Origin: Candidatus Aegiribacteria sp.
Lineage (GTDB): Bacteria; Fermentibacterota; Fermentibacteria; Fermentibacterales; JCC-6
Assembly: GCA_030638185.1 (NCBI GenBank)
Contig: DAOWFD010000083.1
Span: forward strand, 1-6,297
DNA length: 6,297 nucleotides
Reading direction: 5' to 3'
The position numbers were made by a program, and so were the translations under genes. The notes under the pieces were generated by a model, which saw only the letters and a list, made by a program, of their open reading frames with translations, ran no database searches and was not told the DNA's origin. Shown here piece by piece: positions 1 through 5,706 of the stretch (the stretch's first letter is position 1; every line of letters starts with the position of its first letter).

Positions 1-364
1 CAGGATCGGCGGGATAGCTGTGGCAGAGAAAGAATTTCTCATGTTCAGCGTAGTACGGGAGCAGGGAAAGCCAGTTTATTTCATCCTGGATCAGAACCGA
101 TCTGGTCCACCTGATTGCCATGGCTCCCTCCCAGTTGTACCTGTCCAGAGATACCCGACCTGCCGCTCCCGCGTCATGATTACCAGAAATCACGATGTCA
201 CATTCACTACGTACTCTCTCGATGCACCTGGAGGGGTCAGCTCCGTAACCAACGATATCACCAAGGCAGAATGTTCTGTCCGCCTCTTTCCCTGGAGGGT
301 CATTCAGAACCTTCTCAAGAGCTTGTAAATTACTGTGAATATCGGAAATGATTCGTATCAGCAT
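1..364 (-). CDS. Calcineurin-like metallophosphoesterase, N-terminal part (3' end cut by the window edge)
   Basis: An open frame of 121 codons runs from an ATG at 364 off the left edge. It begins MLIRIISDIHSN, the usual beta-strand plus D-x-H metal motif (D8, H10) of YfcE/MJ0936-like calcineurin-fold phosphoesterases. It continues with GDIVGYGADP (D36 metal-bridging) and GNHD (N62, H63, catalytic His), then FFLCHSYP, where H115 matches the later metal-binding His of the family. The family hydrolyses phosphomono- or phosphodiesters using two metal ions, and the substrate cannot be read from sequence. No signal peptide is seen, so it is probably cytoplasmic. The start lies 4 bases after the nusB stop, with GGAG at 376-379 about 11 bases upstream (slightly long spacing), so it is likely the last visible gene of the operon. 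The remaining metal ligands and the full length lie outside the window. The fold assignment is firm; the function is unknown. Confidence 0.9.
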   Translation of the reverse strand, partial: MLIRIISDIHSNLQALEKVLNDPPGKEADRTFCLGDIVGYGADPSRCIERVRSECDIVISGNHDAGAAGRVSLDRYNWEGAMAIRWTRSVLIQDEINWLSLLPYYAEHEKFFLCHSYPADP

Positions 365-368
365 ACTT

Positions 369-827
369 TTATTTTCTCCGGGGAGAAGCACTCACACTAC
401 AGGTTTTAACGATAGTGTCCAGAACTCCGTTCACAAAACCCGGGGTTTCATCCGTATCGAAGGCCTTTGCCAGTTCTATCGATTCGTCAATAACAACGGG
501 AGCTGGAGTCGATGGCTGGAAGTAGTACATTTCTCCCAGCGCCTGTTCAAGTATCAGGCGTGTAACAAGGCTGAGCCTGTCCAGTGTCCAGTTCTCCAGA
601 GCATCTTCGATCCTTGCGTCGATTTCTGTTCTGTTATAGTGGACTGCCCTCGCAAGGTCGGATACCCAGTTCCAGTCCTCCGTATCCATAGGAACACCCA
701 GTCCCAGGTCCGGATCTGCCAGAAGCAGCCTGATATCCTCCAGATTAGCCGAAAGAGATTCGCTGTTCACTTCCGCTGCGTACCTGGCCTGAAGGAGTGC
801 TTTACGCCCTCTGCTTCTTATACCCAT
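369..827 (-). CDS. nusB: Transcription antitermination factor NusB
   Basis: The 152-residue protein has the usual NusB length and all-helical pattern. Visible motifs are the N-terminal SRGRKALLQARYAAEV (family: arginine-rich, then ALQALY), IEDALENWTLDRLSLVTRLI (family: L-x-NW-x-x-x-R) at about 73-92, then PVVIDESIELAKAF and FVNGVLDTIV at about 110-140. NusB binds boxA RNA with NusE (ribosomal protein S10) and promotes rRNA antitermination in the cytoplasm. The RNA-binding N-terminus keeps several basic residues (R4, R6, R8, K9), although the usual Arg-Glu after the Ala is replaced. Its ATG shares one base with the ribH stop (TAATG), and a GAGGGG at 830-835 lies inside the last codons of ribH. 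Translation is therefore probably coupled to ribH, the same gene order as in E. coli and many other bacteria. Confidence 0.95.
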   Translation of the reverse strand: MGIRSRGRKALLQARYAAEVNSESLSANLEDIRLLLADPDLGLGVPMDTEDWNWVSDLARAVHYNRTEIDARIEDALENWTLDRLSLVTRLILEQALGEMYYFQPSTPAPVVIDESIELAKAFDTDETPGFVNGVLDTIVKTCSVSASPRRK

Positions 828-1351
828 TACCCCTCAGTCGACTCCTCTTCAGCACTCCGGGTGTCTGTGGACTCTTCCATATCCTCTACATACTCGTAAA
901 GAGCTGTCATTTCAATAGCTGTCATTGCTGCGTCGAAACCCTTGTTGCCGGATTTTGTCCCTGCCCTGTCAACAGCCTGCTCAACGGTATCCGCGGTAAT
1001 AATACCATAGATAACGGGAACATCCGCCAGCATGGCGGCCTGAGATACACCCTTTGCGCTTTCAGCGGATACGTACTCGAAATGGGGGGTTTCTCCGCGT
1101 ATTACTGCACCGAGACAGATAACGCAGTCGAATAACCCGGTATCGGCTATCCTCACAGCAACGGGGGATATCTCCCAGGCTCCAGGAACCCAGAAAACGT
1201 TAATATCATCGGTATTAACGCCGTGTCTTTCCAGACAGTCAAGAGCTCCGTCAAGAAGCTTCTTTGTAATAAAATTGTTGAACCTTGATATCACAACAGC
1301 AGGTTTGATCCCTGTGCCGTCAAGCTGGCCCTCATGAATCCAGGTCATCAT
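827..1351 (-). CDS. ribH: 6,7-dimethyl-8-ribityllumazine synthase (lumazine synthase)
   Basis: RibH condenses 5-amino-6-ribitylaminouracil with 3,4-dihydroxy-2-butanone 4-phosphate, the penultimate step of riboflavin synthesis. The active-site motifs are all present: SRFNNFIT (F24, aromatic stacking), VPGAWEI at 55-61, GAVIRGETPHFEYV with the catalytic His at H90, and QAVDRAGTKSGNKG with the phosphate-binding Arg at R129. The fold normally ends soon after AIEM, at about 154 residues in B. subtilis. This protein is 174 long and carries an acidic, Ser/Thr/Glu-rich tail from about 156. It has two adjacent ATGs (1351 and 1348); GGAGGGAG at 1355-1362 favours the first but serves either. The gene starts 20 bases inside ribBA, so coupled translation is likely. 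It probably assembles as a pentamer or a 60-subunit icosahedral shell, as family members do; which one cannot be told here. Confidence 0.97.
   Translation of the reverse strand: MMTWIHEGQLDGTGIKPAVVISRFNNFITKKLLDGALDCLERHGVNTDDINVFWVPGAWEISPVAVRIADTGLFDCVICLGAVIRGETPHFEYVSAESAKGVSQAAMLADVPVIYGIITADTVEQAVDRAGTKSGNKGFDAAMTAIEMTALYEYVEDMEESTDTRSAEEESTEG
830..835 (-). promoter_or_regulatory. Ribosome binding site for nusB inside the ribH 3' end
   Basis: The minus strand reads GAGGGG, formed by the last two sense codons of ribH (Glu-Gly). The TAATG stop/start junction follows directly. The spacing to the ATG is short (2 bases from GAGGGG, 4 from GAGG), which suits reinitiation by ribosomes finishing ribH better than free entry. 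Confidence 0.5.
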
Positions 1352-2561
1352 CTACTCCCTCCAGCATATGTCCGAGCTTTGTCTTTTTCGTTCTGAGGTA
1401 TTGGAGATTCTCTTCCGTAGGCGGAATCTCTATCCTGACCCTCTCAGTGATCTCAAGGCCGTATCCCTTCAGGCCTACGATCTTTCTTGGGTTGTTCGTC
1501 ATCAGCCTTATGGTTGAGAGGCCCAGTTCAGTCAGGATCTGTGCTCCGGTACCGTAATCTCTGAGGTCGGCTGGAAAACCCAGTTCCTTGTTGGCCTCAA
1601 CGGTATCCAGCCCGTGATCCTGCAGGTGATAAGCTTTTATCTTGTTTGCCAGGCCTATTCCACGTCCTTCCTGCGCCATGTAGAGAATTACTCCAAGCTT
1701 CTCCGATTCGACCCTTCTCATCGCCGCGTGGAGCTGGCTTCCGCAGTCACACCTGCGGGAGGCGAAGACATCACCTGTAAGGCACTGGGAATGAACCCTT
1801 ACAAGTACGTTCTCCCTGCCCTTTACATCACCCTTTACCAGGGCTACATGCACTTCTCCCTCGGTGATGCTTTCGAATATATGAAGGTTGAACAATCCGT
1901 AATCTGTGGGCAGTGTTGACCTGGCGATCTCTCTGACCAGCTTTTCGGTTTTCCTGCGGTATCGAACCAGTTCCTCGACCGATGTAAGAACAAGGTCGTG
2001 TTTTGCGGTGAATTCTTTGAGCTGCGGAAGCCTTGCCATGGAACCGTCCCGGTTCATGATCTCGCAGATAACTCCCGCCGGCCTGAGTCCTGCGAGCCTT
2101 GCGAGGTCAACCGCGGCTTCCGTATGGCCGGTCCTGGAAAGAACTCCTCCGGGCCTCGCAGCCAGCGGGAAGATATGGCCAGGTCTGGCCAGATCGGACG
2201 CTTGTGAGGAGGGGTCCAGTGCCACGGCAATCGTTCTGGCCCTGTCATGGGCGGATATACCCGTGGACACTCCCTCAATCGCGTCGATACTTACCCTGAA
2301 TGCTGTTTCATGCAGGGAAGTATTTCTGGGAACCATCTCATGAATATCCAGCTTATCGAGAGCCTCCTCCTCCATTGAAAGGCATATAAGGCCTCTTCCT
2401 TCCATAGCCATGAAATTTACAGCTTCAGCACTGCACTTCTCGGCTGCGATTATAAGGTCTCCCTCGTTCTCCCTGTTCGCGTCGTCCACCACAACGACCA
2501 TTTTCCCACTGCGGATGGCTTTCATCGCTTCCTCTGCTCCGGCTATTCTGCTACTGCTCAA
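1332..2561 (-). CDS. ribBA: Bifunctional 3,4-dihydroxy-2-butanone-4-phosphate synthase / GTP cyclohydrolase II
   Basis: This 409-residue fusion makes both starting compounds of riboflavin synthesis. The N-terminal RibB domain (about 1-205) converts ribulose 5-phosphate to 3,4-dihydroxy-2-butanone 4-phosphate plus formate. It shows DDANRENEGD with metal ligand E31, TGISAHDRA, RPGHIFPL, and GHTEAAVDL with metal ligand H146. The usual Glu of the DDE-x-RENEGD signature is Ala (A28). The C-terminal RibA domain (about 206-400) opens the GTP imidazole ring. It has zinc ligands C260, C271 and C273 (SQCLTGD, RRCDCG), then QEGRGIGL, Y311, D332/R334 (ADLRDY) and TNNPRK. Both active sites look intact. 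The start is TTG at 2561, chosen because TGAGGG sits 6 bases upstream and homologues have the helix before M13. An ATG at 2525 (M13) is the alternative, and it also has a GAGGA upstream. The start overlaps the ribE stop by 11 bases. Confidence 0.96.
   Translation of the reverse strand: MSSSRIAGAEEAMKAIRSGKMVVVVDDANRENEGDLIIAAEKCSAEAVNFMAMEGRGLICLSMEEEALDKLDIHEMVPRNTSLHETAFRVSIDAIEGVSTGISAHDRARTIAVALDPSSQASDLARPGHIFPLAARPGGVLSRTGHTEAAVDLARLAGLRPAGVICEIMNRDGSMARLPQLKEFTAKHDLVLTSVEELVRYRRKTEKLVREIARSTLPTDYGLFNLHIFESITEGEVHVALVKGDVKGRENVLVRVHSQCLTGDVFASRRCDCGSQLHAAMRRVESEKLGVILYMAQEGRGIGLANKIKAYHLQDHGLDTVEANKELGFPADLRDYGTGAQILTELGLSTIRLMTNNPRKIVGLKGYGLEITERVRIEIPPTEENLQYLRTKKTKLGHMLEGVDDDLDS
1355..1362 (-). 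promoter_or_regulatory. Ribosome binding site for ribH inside ribBA
   Basis: The minus strand reads GGAGGGAG within the ribBA codons for Leu-Glu-Gly-Val. It lies just upstream of two tandem ATGs at 1351 and 1348. The core GGAGG is 6 bases from the first ATG and 9 from the second, so either could be used, differing by one Met. Confidence 0.7.
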
Positions 2562-3162
2562 GGTAATCCCTCAATCGCCTGTTTTCAATAACTTCATCAG
2601 TCTGCTTCTTCACGTACTTACCAATAATATCGTATTCAAGGTTCACCTGTGAACCCGGTTTCCAGTTCCCCGTTGTGGTTCTTTCCAGGGTTTCCGGTAT
2701 CAGGACAACTGAGAATCTGTCCGGCGCCAGTGAAGCAACCGTTAGACTTATCCCGCTGACAGCTATGGAACCCTTTTCAACGAGAAGCGGGAAGTTCTTT
2801 CCGGAACAGGATATCCAAACTGTCATGCCCTCTCCGCTCCTCTTCACTTTAAGAACCGCCGCAGTCTCATCCACATGGCCGGTAACAATATGGCCATGCA
2901 ATCCGTCCGAGAGCTTAAGTGGCCGTTCCAGATTCACTTCAGTGCCCGGACAGTATCCGGAGATGATCGTTCTTGATACGGTTTCCGCCGAGCAGTGGAA
3001 CGAGAGGCTCCGTTTGCCGATATCGCTGACCGTCAGGCAGGAGCCGTCCACAGCGATGCTGTCTCCGGGTAATGCTTTTTCAAATAGCTTTGTCTGAACG
3101 GTCAGACTTCCGCCTGAACGGGTTTTCACCTTCCCCAAATCCTCAATCAGCCCGGTAAACAA
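2551..3162 (-). CDS. ribE: Riboflavin synthase, alpha-type
   Basis: The enzyme dismutates two 6,7-dimethyl-8-ribityllumazine molecules into riboflavin and 5-amino-6-ribitylaminouracil. The 203-residue protein contains the two lumazine-binding barrel repeats, with matching motifs GDSIAVDGSCLTV (about 33-45) and KGSIAVSGISLTV (about 130-142). It also has GHIVTGHVD (about 90-98, with the conserved His) and the second-repeat IPETLERTT. The frame is open upstream to an ATG at 3216, but family members begin (M)FTGLIE. Here that residue is a TTG at 3162 with GGAGGG five bases upstream, so TTG is chosen and the 18-residue extension rejected. The chosen start overlaps the ribD stop by 20 bases, against 74 for the longer form. 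The C-terminal helix (about 180-203) is the segment that forms the trimer in this family. The gene is called ribE here; it is ribC in some E. coli nomenclature. Confidence 0.96.
   Translation of the reverse strand: MFTGLIEDLGKVKTRSGGSLTVQTKLFEKALPGDSIAVDGSCLTVSDIGKRSLSFHCSAETVSRTIISGYCPGTEVNLERPLKLSDGLHGHIVTGHVDETAAVLKVKRSGEGMTVWISCSGKNFPLLVEKGSIAVSGISLTVASLAPDRFSVVLIPETLERTTTGNWKPGSQVNLEYDIIGKYVKKQTDEVIENRRLRDYLEQ
2568..2573 (-). promoter_or_regulatory. Ribosome binding site for the ribBA TTG start
   Basis: The minus strand reads TGAGGG, then six bases, then TTG at 2561-2559. The site is inside the 3' end of ribE, in its Leu-Arg-Asp codons. It supports a TTG start that keeps the full N-terminal helix of the RibB domain. 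The competing ATG at 2525 has its own, slightly weaker GAGGA. Confidence 0.6.
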
Positions 3163-4261
3163 CGCAGCCCTCCGTAAGGAAATCGGACCCGGAACGACGG
3201 GATGAAATATTCTCAAGTCTTACCGCATTTTCAATATTGCCTATTCCAAGTTGTTCAAAGGCGGGTCTTCCCTCTCCCCCCAGTATCACAGGCGCAGTGA
3301 AAATGCTGACTGAATCAACCAGCTTATCATTCAGCAGCCTTGTGGAAAGATCGCTTCCCGCTTCGCAGAGGATTTCACCTATACCATCAGCAGCTGTTCT
3401 TTCAAATAACGAAGTGAGATTTATCCCCTGGCTTCCGGGATTCATAGGGAATTCCCAAACTTCCACTCCGGGTATACCTGTATATTCGGTCAGGCGCGCA
3501 GCCACACCTTCCGGGACAGCGATGATTACCCTTCCGGGGCTCCTGAAGATATTCCATGAATCACCAAAATCACCGGTGGACGAAACCACTATACGCACGG
3601 GCTGTCTTTGAGACGGAGCATCATTCAGACGGACTGTCAATTCAGGATCGTCCGCTCGCACCGTTCCCGCTCCCGTTAGTACAGCCTGAACGGAAGCTCG
3701 CATCCTCTGCACACGCCTGCGGGATTTATCACATGATATCCATCTGCTGCTTCCATCGGCCGCGGCTGTCCTGCCATCAAGGCTTAGAGCTATCTTGAGG
3801 GTGACCCAGCTTCTTGATGTTTCAAGGTAGTGGCGATACACCCTGTTGAGAGCGCGGGTCTTTCCCGAGAGGAGTCCCGTTTCTACTTCAATTCCCGCTG
3901 ACTCGAGCTGCTTTATTCCCCTGCCGCTCATCCTGGGGTCGGGATCTGTCGTAGCAATGACGATCCTTGAGATCCCTGCCCTGATAATTTCATCAGTGCA
4001 TGGCCCGGTACGTCCATGATGACAGCAGGGTTCAAGGGTTACGACCATGGTGCCGCCCGATGAAGCATCACCCGCAGATGCAATGGCGATCACTTCAGCA
4101 TGGGGCGCTCCGCATTTCCTGTGGAAACCATCTCCCGCATGGTTACCATCACGGTCAAGGATGACCGCGCCAACCATGGGATTGGGAAAGGTTCTGCCCC
4201 TGCCGTAAGCCGCCAGTTTCAGAGCCTTTTTCATTGCCCTGGTTTCGGCCTGGGAAATCAT
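3143..4261 (-). CDS. ribD: Bifunctional diaminohydroxyphosphoribosylaminopyrimidine deaminase / 5-amino-6-(5-phosphoribosylamino)uracil reductase
   Basis: RibD performs steps two and three of the pyrimidine branch of riboflavin synthesis: deamination, then NADPH-dependent reduction of the ribosyl chain. The N-terminal cytidine-deaminase-like domain (about 1-145) has PNPMVGAVI and the zinc site PHAEV (H54, catalytic E56) with PCCHHGRTGPC (C79, C88). The C-terminal DHFR-like reductase domain (about 150-372) has WVTLKIALSLDGRTA, SRWIS, GAGTVRADDPELTVR, the CEAGSDLS segment (usually EGG) and APVILGGEG. The 372-residue length is normal for the two-domain form. The ATG overlaps the stop of the upstream lipoprotein gene by one base (TGATG), with AAGGA at 4265-4269 just upstream, so translation is probably coupled. 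The enzyme should be cytoplasmic and both halves look active. No riboswitch precedes the gene, because the preceding sequence is coding. Confidence 0.97.
   Translation of the reverse strand: MISQAETRAMKKALKLAAYGRGRTFPNPMVGAVILDRDGNHAGDGFHRKCGAPHAEVIAIASAGDASSGGTMVVTLEPCCHHGRTGPCTDEIIRAGISRIVIATTDPDPRMSGRGIKQLESAGIEVETGLLSGKTRALNRVYRHYLETSRSWVTLKIALSLDGRTAAADGSSRWISCDKSRRRVQRMRASVQAVLTGAGTVRADDPELTVRLNDAPSQRQPVRIVVSSTGDFGDSWNIFRSPGRVIIAVPEGVAARLTEYTGIPGVEVWEFPMNPGSQGINLTSLFERTAADGIGEILCEAGSDLSTRLLNDKLVDSVSIFTAPVILGGEGRPAFEQLGIGNIENAVRLENISSRRSGSDFLTEGCVVYRAD
3168..3173 (-). promoter_or_regulatory. Ribosome binding site deciding the ribE TTG start
   Basis: On the minus strand this reads GGAGGG, followed by five bases and TTG (3162-3160). 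It lies inside the last codons of ribD (the Thr-Glu-Gly segment). The near-perfect match to the anti-Shine-Dalgarno and the good spacing are the main reason for preferring the TTG over the upstream in-frame ATG at 3216. Confidence 0.75.
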
Positions 4262-5706
4262 CAGTCCTTTTCCAGCTCGATAATGCTCAGTCTGCCGATC
4301 GCGGAATTGACAACGTATTGCGATTCAAGATCTCCAGTAGCCAGGATAATATGGGTTCCATCAGCAACGTACTGGCTAAATGTCGGGTCCATCGCTACCC
4401 ATTCTCCCACCCAGATCATCGGCCAGGCATGATATCCGAATGAACCGTTCAGATAAACAATACCGGCACATATCCTTGCGGGCAGGCCCACCGCGCGGGA
4501 GAGGGCCACGGTGAGTATGGTGTGCTCGTTGCAGTCTCCTCTGAGGTTCTCCATTACGTCCACTGCTGAAGGCAGGGAAACCGTAGGGCTGTTCTCAACA
4601 CTGGTGTCAACGAATGAGGCGATTCTTCTGGCGGCTTCCCACGAATCGGATGAACCGTCTGTCAGGCTGGCTGCTTTTTCCACTATTATCGAATCATCAC
4701 ACTGTATCATAGACTCGGGAAGAGTGTATTCAATCAGTTCCTCGGGTATTGAAGGGGGAAATTGAGCGATCTGACCCGGTATACCATTTGAAACCGTTAC
4801 AGTACAGCCGATTGCCGTCTGTACGGGAGGAATGCTCAGATGGAACAGGCTCCAGTCTATCTCTCCCTGCAAAACGAAGATTCTGGTCTCCGTGTTTCTG
4901 GGGTTCGAGATCGGAGTTGAAGATACGGCAAACACTTCGTAAAGGTCTCTGGTTGCCACAATGTCGCCTCCCTGCGATGGGAGGACACGTGTCATGTCCA
5001 TACCGAGACCTTCTTCGTATTCCCTGATGATCTGGCCTTCGAATACCCAGACGGTATTCATCGTTCCCATCTGTGAGAGCCTCAGTCTGGCCGCATTTAC
5101 GGTATCACCAAGAAGAGATACTTCCTCGAAACCGGAGCATACAGCTGTGGATGAGAGTATCATACCGCTGGCAGGGTCAAAGGATTGGAAGGTTCTCTCC
5201 TGTCCTTCTGTCCATTCCATTGAGGCACACGCCAGATCGGCCAGAACCGGCAGATAATCACCCTCAATAACGGTTGAATTCTCTATTACTCTTCCCGCCG
5301 TACCTATTTCCGAAATCAGAAGAGAATCCTGCCTCCAGGCCCTTATGGTAATTGTAGCCGAGCCGTCGGACATCTGCATCTGCATACGCCCCAGATTGTA
5401 TTCCATGTCCGAAACAGCGGTCATGGACATTTCGATATCTCTCCGGTTGCCCATGAGTATCATATTCCAGCTGATGGTCTGCGTTATAAGGAGAGAGTCC
5501 GTTCCATGGTCTTCAATGTCAAGCTGCATATATCCCACATCATCACCCTGAATCGAAACCGCGAACTTCTGAGTACCTTCGCCGGCAGCGGTAACGTACA
5601 GATCGGAGTCCGGGCTCCCGCTTTCACTGTTCTCATCTCCGGATCCGCAGGCAACAACCGGAAGCATGAGTACAAAAATCCATAACGTAATTAAAACAGG
5701 TTTCAT
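4261..5706 (-). CDS. Lipoprotein with C-terminal transglutaminase-like domain
   Basis: The 481-residue protein starts with a short basic end, a hydrophobic stretch (about 4-19) and a lipobox VVAC with C20, so it is probably exported and lipid-anchored. Gly at +2 gives no inner-membrane retention signal. A Ser/Gly/Asp-rich linker follows. Residues about 45-330 form a probable beta-rich region with a GDDVGYMQLDI segment, resembling the uncharacterised N-terminal part found in other exported bacterial transglutaminase-like proteins. The C-terminal domain (about 350-450) carries a papain-like triad: C392 in RGDCNEH, H426 in GYHAWPMIW and D440 in AMDPTF. Such domains act as cysteine peptidases, amidases or cross-linkers, and the substrate here is unknown. 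ATGA overlap with the upstream epimerase gene, AGGAG at 5714-5718, and the TGATG overlap with ribD place it firmly in the operon. Its relation to flavin synthesis is unclear; a cell-envelope role is an inference. Confidence 0.88.
   Translation of the reverse strand: MKPVLITLWIFVLMLPVVACGSGDENSESGSPDSDLYVTAAGEGTQKFAVSIQGDDVGYMQLDIEDHGTDSLLITQTISWNMILMGNRRDIEMSMTAVSDMEYNLGRMQMQMSDGSATITIRAWRQDSLLISEIGTAGRVIENSTVIEGDYLPVLADLACASMEWTEGQERTFQSFDPASGMILSSTAVCSGFEEVSLLGDTVNAARLRLSQMGTMNTVWVFEGQIIREYEEGLGMDMTRVLPSQGGDIVATRDLYEVFAVSSTPISNPRNTETRIFVLQGEIDWSLFHLSIPPVQTAIGCTVTVSNGIPGQIAQFPPSIPEELIEYTLPESMIQCDDSIIVEKAASLTDGSSDSWEAARRIASFVDTSVENSPTVSLPSAVDVMENLRGDCNEHTILTVALSRAVGLPARICAGIVYLNGSFGYHAWPMIWVGEWVAMDPTFSQYVADGTHIILATGDLESQYVVNSAIGRLSIIELEKD

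Noticed and set aside
20..351. Two plus-strand open frames at the left end
   Set aside because: The opposite strand encodes clear metallophosphoesterase motifs (D-x-H, GDIVGYG, GNHD) through the whole stretch, so these are antisense shadows.
348..899. A 183-codon open frame on the plus strand
   Set aside because: It lies opposite nusB and the ribH 3' end, both well supported by motifs. Its translation has no recognisable domain and it would be antisense to an operon. It is a shadow.
1906..2343. Plus-strand open frames opposite ribBA, plus a 74-codon minus frame at 2054-2278
   Set aside because: They fall within the conserved RibB domain coding sequence and show no domain or convincing ribosome binding site.
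2473..2487. Ala instead of Glu in the DDE-x-RENEGD signature of the RibB domain, considered as a sign of inactivation
   Set aside because: The metal ligands E31 and H146 and the rest of the motif are kept. To my knowledge this position varies in other RibB proteins, so loss of activity is not supported.
3163..3216. N-terminal extension of riboflavin synthase starting at ATG 3216
   Set aside because: Family proteins begin at the (M)FTGLIE segment. The TTG at 3162 has GGAGGG at ideal distance, and the longer form would overlap ribD by 74 bases.
4262..4400. FMN riboswitch or promoter upstream of ribD
   Set aside because: This stretch is the 3' coding end of the transglutaminase-like gene, including part of its catalytic region. 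I could not recognise the conserved FMN-element segments there.
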